From positions 62,001-126,000 of the forward strand of contig CAVYRN010000008.1 of assembly GCA_963771015.1 (NCBI GenBank): a stretch of DNA of 64,000 nucleotides, given 5' to 3'. The number at the start of each line of letters is the position of its first letter. Within the stretch, counting starts at the first letter, position 1. The notes beneath the pieces were generated by a model. That model was given only the letters and a program-made list of their open reading frames with translations. It had not been told where the DNA came from and did no database searches. Shown one piece after another: positions 28,824-38,429 of the stretch. The position numbers and the translations under genes were made by a program. Source of the stretch: CAVSJJ01 sp963771015 (GTDB lineage Bacteria; Actinomycetota; Actinomycetes; Actinomycetales; Dermatophilaceae).

Positions 28824-29479
28824 CCGCGCCCCCTCTCCTCGATCTCGTCCAGGACGTCGACCTCCGGCAGGTAGGGCGCCAGCGCCGGCAGCTCGTCCAG
28901 CGAGGTCAGCCCCAGCCGCTCCAGGAAGTAGCGCGTCGTACCGAACAGGATGGCCGAGGAGTCCTCGTCGTGGCCCACCTCGGTGATGAGCCCACGGTTG
29001 AGCAGGGTACGGATGACGCCGTCGACGTTGACCCCTCGGACGGCGGAGACGCGGGACCGGGAGACGGGCTGCCGGTAGGCGATGACGGCGAGCGTCTCCA
29101 GGGATGCCTGGGTGAGCCGAGCCCGCTGCCCCTCGAGGAGGAAGCGTTCCACCACGGGCGCGTACTCGTGCCGGCTGTAGACCCGCCACCCCTCCCCCAC
29201 CCGACGCACGGTGAAGCCGCGGTGGTCCGCGGCATACTCGGTCTCCAGCGCGTCGAGGGCCCGCTCGACATCACCGACGGTCACCTCGAGAGCGGTCGCC
29301 AGCGCTACGGCGCTCACCGGCTCGTCGACCACCATGAGCACCGCCTCGATGGCGCCACGAAGCCCTCCGGGCAACGCCGCGACGTCCACCTGCTCCACCG
29401 TCCCGGGTCCGCTCTCGCTCCGCTCGCGCAGCGCGCCGTCCTCGGCCCATGCTGCCGTGTCGGTTGCGTCGTTGCTCAT
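28820..29479 (-). CDS. scpB: Segregation and condensation protein ScpB
   Basis: A 219-residue protein with two winged-helix domains. LRGAIEAVLMVVDEPVS, RGFTVRRVGEGWRVYSR, QASLETLAVIAYRQPVSR and VRGVNVDGVIRTLLNRGLI are the family core. It works with ScpA and SMC in chromosome condensation. The N-terminal 45 residues are a low-complexity extension. The ATG at 29479 overlaps the scpA stop. Confidence 0.94.
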   Translation of the reverse strand: MSNDATDTAAWAEDGALRERSESGPGTVEQVDVAALPGGLRGAIEAVLMVVDEPVSAVALATALEVTVGDVERALDALETEYAADHRGFTVRRVGEGWRVYSRHEYAPVVERFLLEGQRARLTQASLETLAVIAYRQPVSRSRVSAVRGVNVDGVIRTLLNRGLITEVGHDEDSSAILFGTTRYFLERLGLTSLDELPALAPYLPEVDVLDEIEERGRG

Positions 29480-30474
29480 CCGTCCTGCTCCTCGGTGGTC
29501 GTGGTCGCCGTGGCCGGGCCGGGCGGCTGGTCGTCGGTCCCGGAGGCGTTGCGGACGCCCTCCTCGTCGAACTCCCCGTCGACCTCGATGTCGCCCTCCT
29601 CCGGCCCCGTCCATCGGATCGTCAGCTCGCCCAGCGCCTCGACCTGCTCGAAGATGACGGCCCCGTCGCGGAACAGCTCGAGGAGGGCGAGGAACCGGGC
29701 GACGATGATCAGGGTGGTATCGGCGTCCGCGACGAGTGCCCGGAACGACAGCGCCCGCTCGCGTCGCAGGCGGCCCCCGATGAGCGCCGCCTGTTCGCGG
29801 ACGCTCACCGCCGAGGCATGGAGGTGGTCCAGGCCGACGGTGGCCGGCGGTCTGGGGGTGAGGGCTCGGGCCGCGATCAACGCGATCTGCTCGGGCGTCA
29901 CCCCCATGATGAGCTCGGGCAGCAGCGCGGCGAGCTGGGGCTCGAGGCCGGCCGACCGGGGCGCCATCCGCCCCGCGGTCTCCATGCGCTCGGCGAAGGT
30001 CGCCGCAATGTCCTTGAAGGCCCGGTACTGGAGCAGCCGCGCGAAGAGCAGGTCACGGGCCTCGATGAGGGCGAGGTCGTCCTCATCCTCGGGGCCCAGC
30101 TGGGGCAGCAGCCGTGACGCCTTGAGGTCCAGGAGGGTCGCGGCGACGAGCAGGAACTCCGAGGCTTGGGACAGGTCCCAGCCGTCAGCCTTGGCCCGTT
30201 CCGTCTTGATGTGGGCGATGAACTCGTCGGTGACGCTGGCGAGCGAGATCTCGGTGATGTCGAGCTTGTGCTTGGAGATGAGTCCGAGGAGCAGGTCGAA
30301 GGGTCCGGAGAAGACGTCGAGGTGGACCTCGAACGCCGTCGCCGGCGCTCGACGGGCCAGGACTCCGCCCGGCGCCTGGGGTGTGCCCTCAGTGGCGTCG
30401 AGCAACGCGCCGCCGCCCTCCTCGGGCACGGCGGCGACCGCACCGGCCACCGCCTCGGGCCGTGCCTCGGACAT
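29476..30474 (-). CDS. scpA: Segregation and condensation protein ScpA
   Basis: A 332-residue kleisin. The N-terminal SMC-neck motif FEVHLDVFSGPFDLLLGLI and KLDITEISLASVTDEF, and the C-terminal winged helix (about 225-290) are clear. The first 45 residues and the last 45 are acidic and variable. It bridges the heads of the SMC dimer with ScpB. It lies 5 bp after the parA stop and couples to scpB by ATGA. Confidence 0.94.
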   Translation of the reverse strand: MSEARPEAVAGAVAAVPEEGGGALLDATEGTPQAPGGVLARRAPATAFEVHLDVFSGPFDLLLGLISKHKLDITEISLASVTDEFIAHIKTERAKADGWDLSQASEFLLVAATLLDLKASRLLPQLGPEDEDDLALIEARDLLFARLLQYRAFKDIAATFAERMETAGRMAPRSAGLEPQLAALLPELIMGVTPEQIALIAARALTPRPPATVGLDHLHASAVSVREQAALIGGRLRRERALSFRALVADADTTLIIVARFLALLELFRDGAVIFEQVEALGELTIRWTGPEEGDIEVDGEFDEEGVRNASGTDDQPPGPATATTTTEEQDG

Positions 30475-30479
30475 GGTTG

Positions 30480-31403
30480 TCAGGCCGCTTCGCCGCGAGC
30501 GATGAGCTCGCGCGCGAGCTGGCGGTAGGCCTCGGCGCCCTTGTGTGTCGTGTCGTACGTCGTGATCGGCTCGGCGGCCAGGCTGGCGTCGGGGAACTTC
30601 ACGGTCCGGCTGATGACCGTGTGGAAGACCTGGTCACCGAAGTGCTCGACGACGCTTGCGACGACCTCCCGCGAGTGCAGCGTCCGGCCGTCGTACATCG
30701 TCGCGAGGATGCCGTCGACCTGCAGCCGCGGGTTGAGCCGGTCGGTGATCTTCTCGATCGTGTCGACGAGGAGCGCGACGCCGCGCATGGCGAAGAACTC
30801 ACACTCCAGCGGGATGAGGACTCCGTGCGCGGCGGTGAGGGCGTTGACGGTGAGCAGGCCGAGCGAGGGCTGACAGTCGATGAGGACGACGTCGTAGTCG
30901 TCCAGGACCGGGCGAAGCACCCGGGACAGGGCCTGTTCCCGGGCGACCTCGCCGACCAGCTGGACCTCGGCGGCGGACAGGTCGATGTTGGCCGGGAGGA
31001 CGTCGAGACCGGAGATCTTGGTCTGCTGGATGATGTCGTGGACATCGTGGCCGCGCTCGAGCAGCAGGTTGTAGATCGTCACGTCGAACTCGTGGGTGGG
31101 CAGGCCCAGGCCGACGGACAGGGCTCCCTGGGGGTCGAAGTCGACGAGCAGGACCCGTCGCCCGTACTCGGCCAGGGCGGCCCCGAGGTTGATGGTCGTC
31201 GTGGTCTTGCCCACGCCGCCCTTCTGGTTGCACATGGCGATGACCCGGGCCGGGCCGTGCCCGGCGAGCGGGGCGGGCGCCGGGAAGTCCGGCATCGGGC
31301 GCCCGGTGGGCCCGAGGACGCCTGTTGTCGCAGCAGCACCCACGGGCAGGCCTGCAACGACGGCCGGGCCCTCGCGCCTGGACGGGGTGGCCTGCGAATC
31401 CAT
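30480..31403 (-). CDS. ParA/Soj family ATPase
   Basis: A 307-residue ParA-type ATPase. The deviant Walker A is NQKGGVGKTTTTINLGAAL, the A' region is VLLVDFDPQGALS and Walker B is VVLIDCQPSLG. The N-terminal 45 residues are Ala/Pro-rich. No parB is adjacent, and linkage to scpAB matches Rv1708 in M. tuberculosis, so this is the scp-linked ParA paralogue and not the main chromosomal partition gene. It has its own promoter (31454-31482). Confidence 0.92.
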   Translation of the reverse strand: MDSQATPSRREGPAVVAGLPVGAAATTGVLGPTGRPMPDFPAPAPLAGHGPARVIAMCNQKGGVGKTTTTINLGAALAEYGRRVLLVDFDPQGALSVGLGLPTHEFDVTIYNLLLERGHDVHDIIQQTKISGLDVLPANIDLSAAEVQLVGEVAREQALSRVLRPVLDDYDVVLIDCQPSLGLLTVNALTAAHGVLIPLECEFFAMRGVALLVDTIEKITDRLNPRLQVDGILATMYDGRTLHSREVVASVVEHFGDQVFHTVISRTVKFPDASLAAEPITTYDTTHKGAEAYRQLARELIARGEAA

Positions 31404-31453
31404 GTCTCTCCCGGTCCGTTCAGGTGCGGTCAGCCTCGCGCTGATCGGGTCCG

Positions 31454-31482
31454 ACCTTATCAGCGGAGGCGCGTCGCTTCAG
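31454..31482 (-). promoter_or_regulatory. Promoter for parA-scpAB transcript
   Basis: On the minus strand CTGAAG, a 17-bp spacer and TAAGGT form a fair housekeeping promoter. The -35 box overlaps the xerD stop codon, and the predicted start point (about 31447) is 44 bp before the parA start codon. Confidence 0.55.
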
Positions 31483-32390
31483 CGGGCACGCGGGTGGGTC
31501 TGGGCATAGACCTCGCGGAGCTGTTGGACCGTCACCATCGTGTAGATCTGGGTCGTCGTCACCGACGCGTGGCCGAGCAGCTCCTGGACCACGCGGACGT
31601 CGGCGCCACCCTCGAGCAGATGGGTTGCGAAGGAGTGCCGCAGCGTGTGCGGGGACAGGTGGCCGGGCAGCTGAGCGCGTTCCGCGCAGGCACGCAGGAT
31701 CGCCCAGGCGCTCTGTCGCGAGAGGCGCCGGCCGTGCTGGTTGAGGAAGACCGCGGGCGTCCCGCGCCCGCCGGAGGCCAGGTTCGGACGACCCCGGACG
31801 AGGTAGCCGTCCAGGGCCCGAGCGGCATACGAGCCGAGGGGCACGATGCGCTCCTTGCCACCCTTGCCGAACAGGCGGACGACCCGCTGCTCGGTGTCGA
31901 TGTCGTCGATGTCGAGCCCGGTCGCCTCCGAGATCCGCGCGCCGGTTCCATAGAGCATCTCCAGGAGCGCCCGGTCCCGCAGCGACGTCGCGGTGTCGCC
32001 CACCGAGGCCGCCTCGAGCAGCCGCTCGACCTCGGCGATGCCGATCGCCTTCGGTAGCCGCGCGGGAGGCTTGGGCGGGCCGACCGCCCGGGCGGGGTCG
32101 GCCGCGACCTCCCCCTCGAGAGCGAGGAAGCGGTGCAGGCCGCGGACCGCGACGAGGGTGCGCGCCGCCGACGACGCCGCGAGGGGCGGATGGTCGGCGT
32201 CCCCCTCACGAAGCCGGGCGAGGAACTCGCTGACCTGTGCCTCGGTCACCTGGGCGGGCTGGTCCACCCCGACCGAAGCCAGGTATGCCGTGTACCGGAC
32301 GAGGTCGCGACGATAGGCCCGCAGCGTGTGCGTGGACGCGCCGCGCTCGACGTCGAGATGGGTCAGCCAGGTCGAGACGGCCCGCTCCAC
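31479..32390 (-). CDS. xerD: Tyrosine recombinase XerD
   Basis: A 303-residue recombinase of XerC/XerD type. The N-terminal SAM-like domain has LDVERGASTHTLRAYRRDL; the catalytic residues are Arg in YGTGARISEA, Lys in FGKGGKER, His-x-x-Arg in HTLRHSFATHLLEGGAD, His in LLGHASVTTTQ and the Tyr nucleophile in IYTMVT. It resolves chromosome dimers at dif. The start is uncertain. GTG 32390 gives the normal length. An in-frame ATG at 32516 would add 42 residues and overlap ald by 47 bp. Confidence 0.94.
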   Translation of the reverse strand: MERAVSTWLTHLDVERGASTHTLRAYRRDLVRYTAYLASVGVDQPAQVTEAQVSEFLARLREGDADHPPLAASSAARTLVAVRGLHRFLALEGEVAADPARAVGPPKPPARLPKAIGIAEVERLLEAASVGDTATSLRDRALLEMLYGTGARISEATGLDIDDIDTEQRVVRLFGKGGKERIVPLGSYAARALDGYLVRGRPNLASGGRGTPAVFLNQHGRRLSRQSAWAILRACAERAQLPGHLSPHTLRHSFATHLLEGGADVRVVQELLGHASVTTTQIYTMVTVQQLREVYAQTHPRAR

Positions 32391-32469
32391 CGCGGTGGGG
32401 CGGGCCGGCTCGGGCGTGGTCGGGTCGCTCAGCGCGCGCTCCGACGGACGAGCATGGCCCGGCTCGACG

Positions 32470-33585
<1,116 letters not shown>

Positions 33586-33727
33586 GAATATCACCCTTCG
33601 GCTAGACCATCGTGGTGGCCACGCTGCCACCGCCGGCGCCCTTCCGAGCGCGGTGTGAGTCTAGCCCCGCCACCTGCCCTCCCCGGAGGCAGCGCCGACC
33701 CCCGCTGCGTGGTGCCGGCGGCCCCGC

Positions 33728-35098
33728 TCAGCGGGTGACGACGCGTGGCCTGAGGTCGTCGGCGGGCGGCTGCCACGAGCCGGGGTCGGCGTCGACCTGC
33801 TCGCCGGTGCGGATGTCCTTGACCTGGTCGCCCGTCGCGTCGGCCCCCGGGAACCAGACGTACGGGATGCCCAGCCGGTCGGCATACCGGATCTGCTTGC
33901 CGAACTTGGCGGCGGAGGGCGCGACCTCACACGGGATGCCGCGCGCCCGCAGGGCGCCCGCCACCGCGGTGGAGGCGGCACGGGACTCCTCGGCACCCAC
34001 CGCGACGAGGACGCACGACGGGGTCGACCGGTCCGCGCGCAGGCCGCGCTTGGCGACGAGGAGGTGGACGAGCCGGGTGAGCCCGATCGAGATGCCGACG
34101 CCCGGGTACGTCGTCCTGCCGTCGGACGCCAGGGAGTCGTAGCGGCCTCCGGAACACACCGAGCCCCAGTCCTCGTCGCCGACGAGCTGGGTCTCGTAGA
34201 CCGTTCCGGTGTAGTAGTCCAGGCCGCGCGCGACCCGCAGGTCGGCGACGAGGGCGCCGGGGGCCTGTGCCATCCCGGTCCGCAGGACGGCCGCAAGGGA
34301 CTCCAGACCCTCCTCGAGAGTCGGGTGGCTCACCCCGAGCGCTCGGACCTGCTCGACGAAGGAGAGATCGTCGGAGCGGATCTCGGCGAGGGCGAGGCAC
34401 TGCCGCGCCTGCTCCTCGCTGGCGCCCGCCTCGATGAGCATCTCGGCGACCGGACCCGGACCGACCTTGTCGAGCTTGTCGACGATGCGCAGGGTGCCGG
34501 CAACGTCCTCGAGCCCGATGCCGAGGTAGAAGCCCTCCGGGATCTTGCGGTTGTTGACCTGGATTCTGAACGCCCCGACCGGCATCCTCGCGAAGGCCTC
34601 GGCGATGACGAGGGGCATCTCCGCCTCGAAGTGGGGGGCGAGCTCGCCCACGTCGACGACATCGATGTCGGCCTGGGTGAACTCCCGGAACCGGCCCTCC
34701 TGCGGCCGCTCCCCGCGCCAGACCTTCTGGATCTGGTAGCGACGGAAGGGGAAGCTGAGCCGCCCGGCGTTCTCGAGGACGTACCGGGCGAAGGGGACGG
34801 TGAGGTCGAAGTGGAGGCCGAGCCGGGCCTCTCCCCCACCCTCGTCGTCGCGCCCGGCGAGCCGCGAGACAGCATAGATCTCCTTGTCGGCGTCGCCACC
34901 CTTGCCCAGGAGTCGCTCGACCGGTTCGACCGCACGGGTCTCGAGGGGGGCGAAGCCGTGCAGCTCGAAGGTCTCCCGGACGATGTCGAGGAGCTGGTTC
35001 TCGAGAATCCGCTCGGCCGGCAGCAGCTCGGGGAAGCCGGAGATGGGACGGACCTTGGCCGCCTTGGGCTGGCTCTGTGCCGGGGTCGGGTCGCTCAC
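33728..35098 (-). CDS. hisS: Histidine--tRNA ligase
   Basis: A 456-residue class II synthetase. Motif 2 is FRRYQIQKVWRGERPQEGRFREF, read at about 120-142, and the histidine-specific motifs are ARGLDYYTGTVYE and GGRYDSLA; motif 3 is PGVGISIGLTRL. The C-terminal anticodon-binding domain is present. GTG at 35098 overlaps the stop of the upstream metallo-hydrolase gene (GTGA). The order relA-ppi-hydrolase-hisS matches Rv2583c-Rv2580c. Confidence 0.96.
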   Translation of the reverse strand: MSDPTPAQSQPKAAKVRPISGFPELLPAERILENQLLDIVRETFELHGFAPLETRAVEPVERLLGKGGDADKEIYAVSRLAGRDDEGGGEARLGLHFDLTVPFARYVLENAGRLSFPFRRYQIQKVWRGERPQEGRFREFTQADIDVVDVGELAPHFEAEMPLVIAEAFARMPVGAFRIQVNNRKIPEGFYLGIGLEDVAGTLRIVDKLDKVGPGPVAEMLIEAGASEEQARQCLALAEIRSDDLSFVEQVRALGVSHPTLEEGLESLAAVLRTGMAQAPGALVADLRVARGLDYYTGTVYETQLVGDEDWGSVCSGGRYDSLASDGRTTYPGVGISIGLTRLVHLLVAKRGLRADRSTPSCVLVAVGAEESRAASTAVAGALRARGIPCEVAPSAAKFGKQIRYADRLGIPYVWFPGADATGDQVKDIRTGEQVDADPGSWQPPADDLRPRVVTR

Positions 35099-35796
35099 GC
35101 GGTCAATCCTCGCAAATAGGGGTTGGTGCTCCGCTCGCGGCGCATCGTCGTCGCCGCGCCGTGCCCGGCGAGGACGAGGGTGGAGTCCGGCAGGGGCAGG
35201 ACGACGTCACGCAGTGAGACCAGCATGGCGTCGTGGTCACCGCCCGGCAGGTCGGTCCGGCCGATGGACCCGGCGAAGAGGACGTCACCACTGACCAGGG
35301 TGCGGTCCAGGGCCTCCTCGCTGCGCACCCCGTCCGGGAGCTCGTCGAGGGCGAACATCACCGAGCCCTCGGTATGACCCGGCGCGTGGAGGACGTCGAG
35401 CTCGAGGCCGGCGACGCTCAGCCGCTGGTGATCGGCGATCTCGACGATGTTGCTGGGCTCTGTCCAGGTGGCCTGCCGACCGAACTGCTGCTCGAGCATG
35501 GCGACCAGGCTGGGTTCGAGGGTCGCCACCGGGTCGTGGAGGCGGTAGCGGTCGTCGATGTGGATGTATGCCGCATGCTCGCCCCCGCAGACGGCCGTCA
35601 CCGAGAACACATGGTCGAGGTGTCCGTGGGTCAGCAGGACCGCAGCCGGCCGCAGCCGGTGTTCACTGAGCACCTCGCGCAGCGTCTCCACGACCCCGAT
35701 CCCGGGGTCGATGACGAGGCACTCCTCGCCCGCGGCGGGGGCGAGGACGTAGCAGTTCGTGTCGAAAGCAGCGGCCGGGAAGGCGATGGTCAGCAC
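35095..35796 (-). CDS. Metallo-beta-lactamase fold hydrolase (glyoxalase II-like)
   Basis: A 233-residue MBL-fold enzyme. The metal site is THGHLDH, with the later ligands in APGHTEGS, SGDVLFAG and AGHGAAT. In M. tuberculosis the same place is held by Rv2581c. It may hydrolyse thioesters or another ester; glutathione is not expected here, so the true substrate is open. Start chosen at GTG 35796; a TTG three codons earlier is possible. It is coupled to hisS by overlapping stop/start. Confidence 0.88.
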   Translation of the reverse strand: MLTIAFPAAAFDTNCYVLAPAAGEECLVIDPGIGVVETLREVLSEHRLRPAAVLLTHGHLDHVFSVTAVCGGEHAAYIHIDDRYRLHDPVATLEPSLVAMLEQQFGRQATWTEPSNIVEIADHQRLSVAGLELDVLHAPGHTEGSVMFALDELPDGVRSEEALDRTLVSGDVLFAGSIGRTDLPGGDHDAMLVSLRDVVLPLPDSTLVLAGHGAATTMRRERSTNPYLRGLTA

Positions 35797-35876
35797 GGGG
35801 CCCAAGCGTAGCCACCACCCGGGTGCCTAGACTCATGCGCGGTTCCCTCGACGACTGAACGGGAAAGGCCCTTGCG

Positions 35877-36665
35877 TTGACCACGAAGAAGCAGGAACGC
35901 GCCCGCGCTCGCCGCCGCTACGAGAAGCGCCGGGCGGTCCTGGAGCGGCGCGCCGATCTCGACCAGCGCACGACTCGCCTGCTCCTCCTCATCGGCAGCG
36001 TCGTGGTGGTCGTCGCGCTGCTCGCCCTGCTTGGCTCGCGGTTCGCCCACACCGCACCCCAGCCGGTGCTCACCGCCGCCGGATGTGAACAGCCGCCGGC
36101 GCCGCTCGGGACGGCCGCCAAGCTGGACCTGCCGAACAAGAAGACCGCGGAGGGCAAGACCTTCACAGCCGACATCGCGACGAACTGCGGCACCATCACC
36201 GTCGAGCTGTACGGCACCAAGGCGCCTCAGGCCGTGGCCTCGTTCATCCAGCTCGCCGACACGGCCTACTGGAAGGACGCGCCGTGCCATCGGCTCACGA
36301 CCGGACCGTCCCTCAAGGTCCTCCAGTGCGGCGACCCCACCGGCACCGGGTCGGGGACCCCCGGCTACGGCTTCGCCGTCGAGAACGCTCCCGCGGACGG
36401 GAAGTACCCGCGGGGCACCCTCGCCATGGCGCGGACCACTGACCCGAAGACGGGCAACGGTGGGCAGTTCTTCATCGTCTACGGCGACTCGACGCTTCCC
36501 GACAAGGACGGGTACACCATTTTCGGCAAGGTGACCGCTGGTTTGGATATTGTCGACAAGGTCGCCAAGGCCGGAGTGGCTGCAGGCGGCAGCTCGACCA
36601 CCGACGGTGCCCCCGCGGCACCCATCAGCATCCTTCGGGTTGCTGTCACCGAGAAGAAGGCGTGA
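35877..36665 (+). CDS. Membrane-anchored peptidyl-prolyl isomerase (cyclophilin)
   Basis: A 262-residue protein. The N-terminus is basic and charged (KKQERARARRRYEKRR), one transmembrane helix spans about 35-54, and the rest is an extracytoplasmic cyclophilin. Cyclophilin motifs are ATNCGTITVELYGTKAPQAV, HRLTTGPSLKVLQCGDPTGTG and GGQFFIVYGDS. It assists folding of exported proteins. The likely start is TTG at 35877, with GGGAAAGG upstream. The orthologue position is Rv2582 (ppiB). The following DUF349 gene begins 3 bp after the stop. Confidence 0.9.
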   Translation: MTTKKQERARARRRYEKRRAVLERRADLDQRTTRLLLLIGSVVVVVALLALLGSRFAHTAPQPVLTAAGCEQPPAPLGTAAKLDLPNKKTAEGKTFTADIATNCGTITVELYGTKAPQAVASFIQLADTAYWKDAPCHRLTTGPSLKVLQCGDPTGTGSGTPGYGFAVENAPADGKYPRGTLAMARTTDPKTGNGGQFFIVYGDSTLPDKDGYTIFGKVTAGLDIVDKVAKAGVAAGGSSTTDGAPAAPISILRVAVTEKKA

Positions 36666-36668
36666 GCC

Positions 36669-38360
36669 GTGACCGACGAGACGACGACCCCCGAGCCCGA
36701 CGCACAGCTGGGTGAGTCGGCCGGCGCCTCAGAACCGGCTCCGGCCCTCGCGCCGACCCCGGCGCCGGAGCTTCCCGTCGAGGCGGCTCCGGTGAACGCC
36801 CCCGCACCCGAGCCCGCACCGGTCGCCGACGAGACCCCCGCACCCCAGCCCGAGCCCGCACCGGTCGCCGACGAGACCCCCGCACCCCAGCCCGAGCCCG
36901 CACCGGTCGCCGACGAGACCCCCGCACCCCAGCCCGAGCCCGCACCGGTCGCCGACGAGACCCCCGCACCCCAGCCCGAGCCCGCACCGGTCGCCGACGA
37001 GACCCCCGCACCCCGGCCCACCCCCCCGGTGCCGACTCCGGCCGCCCTGGCCGCCCGGATGCATGCCCGGCCCCAGGCCCCGACACCGGTGGCTCTCCCA
37101 CCGGTGTCGGAGTCCGCCCGGTTCGGACGCGTGGACGACGACGGACGCGTGTTCGTCCGGGTCGGCGACGAGGAGCGCGAGGTCGGCTCCTACCCCGGCG
37201 CCACCTCGGACGAGGCGCTGCAGTACTTCGCCCGCAAGTACGACGAGCTCGTCGCCTCGGCCGACCTGCTTCACCAGAGAATGGGCCTACCCGACGTCAC
37301 TGCCAAGGAGATCGCCGACGGGCTGGCGACCCTGAGGTCCCACCTCGAGGGCGCCAACGTCGTGGGTGATCTGCCCGCCCTGGATGACCTGGTTGCCGTC
37401 ATCGAGGGGGGCCTGGCCGCCAAGCGCGAGACAGAGGCGGCCCAGCGTGCCGCGGCGCGGCAGTCGGCCACCGAGGAGCGCGAACAGATCGTCGTCGAGG
37501 CCGAGCGCATCGCCGCCCAACCCCCGGGCTCTACACAGTGGAAGACGAGCGGCGAACAGATGCGCACCCTGCTCGAGCAGTGGAAGTCCCATCAGCGCCG
37601 CGGCGCCAAGCTCGACAAGACCACCGAGAATGAGCTGTGGCACCGGTTCAGCCACGCCCGCAACTCCTTCGACAAGGCCCGGCGGACCTGGTTCGCCCAG
37701 CTCGAGACGACCCGCTCCGAGGCCAAGGCGACCAAGGAGTCGCTGGTCAAGGAGGCAGAGGCGCTGGCCGGCAGCCGCGACTGGGGTCCGACGGCCCGCG
37801 CCTTCAAGAACCTCATGGATGACTGGCGGCGGGCAGGCCGTGCCGCCCGGTCCGATGACGACGCCCTGTGGGAGCGGTTCAAAGCAGCCCAGGATGCGTT
37901 CTTCTCCGCCAAGGACCAGATCGCCGCTGCCGAGGACGAGCACTTCCGGGCCAACCTCGCCGTCAAGGAGCAGCTCATCGTCGAGGCCGAGGCGATCCTG
38001 CCGGTGACCGACATCGACGCCGCCAAGGCTGCCCTTCGGGTCGTCCAGGACAAGTGGGAGAAGGCCGGCAAGGTCCCGCGCGCCGACATCGAGCGGACCG
38101 AGAAGGCGCTGCGCCGGGTCGAGGCGGCCGTCCGGGAGGCCGACGAGCGACGTTGGCAGCGGACCAACCCGGAGCTCACCGCGCGGGCGCAGTCGATGGC
38201 GACCCAGCTCGAGGCCAAGATCGCCTCGCTGCGTGAGGACGCCGAACGGGCCGAGGCAGCCGGCAACGCCAGGAAGGCCGCCGACGCCCGGTCCCAGATC
38301 GAGTCGCATCAGGCCCTGCTCGCCCAGGTCCAGGTTGGGCTCGACGACGCGGGCGGCTAG
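36669..38360 (+). CDS. DUF349 domain-containing protein with variable Pro-rich N-terminus
   Basis: A 563-residue cytoplasmic protein. Residues about 1-130 are low complexity and include five copies of a 14-residue unit, EPAPVADETPAPQP, encoded by 42-bp tandem repeats. The rest is a long charged helical region of repeated DUF349 modules, for example LWHRFSHARNSFDKARRTWF, LWERFKAAQDAFFSAKD and VQDKWEKAGKVPRADI. DUF349 proteins are long coiled-coil-like helices of unclear function, often near relA or stress genes. It starts 3 bp after the cyclophilin stop and is convergent with relA. Confidence 0.85.
   Translation: MTDETTTPEPDAQLGESAGASEPAPALAPTPAPELPVEAAPVNAPAPEPAPVADETPAPQPEPAPVADETPAPQPEPAPVADETPAPQPEPAPVADETPAPQPEPAPVADETPAPRPTPPVPTPAALAARMHARPQAPTPVALPPVSESARFGRVDDDGRVFVRVGDEEREVGSYPGATSDEALQYFARKYDELVASADLLHQRMGLPDVTAKEIADGLATLRSHLEGANVVGDLPALDDLVAVIEGGLAAKRETEAAQRAAARQSATEEREQIVVEAERIAAQPPGSTQWKTSGEQMRTLLEQWKSHQRRGAKLDKTTENELWHRFSHARNSFDKARRTWFAQLETTRSEAKATKESLVKEAEALAGSRDWGPTARAFKNLMDDWRRAGRAARSDDDALWERFKAAQDAFFSAKDQIAAAEDEHFRANLAVKEQLIVEAEAILPVTDIDAAKAALRVVQDKWEKAGKVPRADIERTEKALRRVEAAVREADERRWQRTNPELTARAQSMATQLEAKIASLREDAERAEAAGNARKAADARSQIESHQALLAQVQVGLDDAGG
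36810..37019 (+). repeat. Five 42-bp tandem repeats (minisatellite) within the DUF349 gene
   Basis: Units start at 36810, 36852, 36894, 36936 and 36978. The first four are identical over 42 bp and the last differs at one base near its end (CAG to CGG). The unit is in frame and encodes 14 residues, so slippage would change copy number without breaking the gene. Confidence 0.95.
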
Positions 38361-38429
38361 TGGCAACCCCGCGCGCCGGACGCGGCGGCAACTCGGCGCG
38401 GCAGCGCCGCGGCAGCGGCATACCCGCCA

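Noticed and set aside
31479..32390. Phage-type integrase reading of xerD
   Set aside because: Linkage to parA-scpAB and ald, full XerD motif set and no phage genes nearby support the housekeeping recombinase.
36810..37019. Regular repeats that could suggest a CRISPR array
   Set aside because: The units are contiguous, in frame and without spacers; no cas genes are near.
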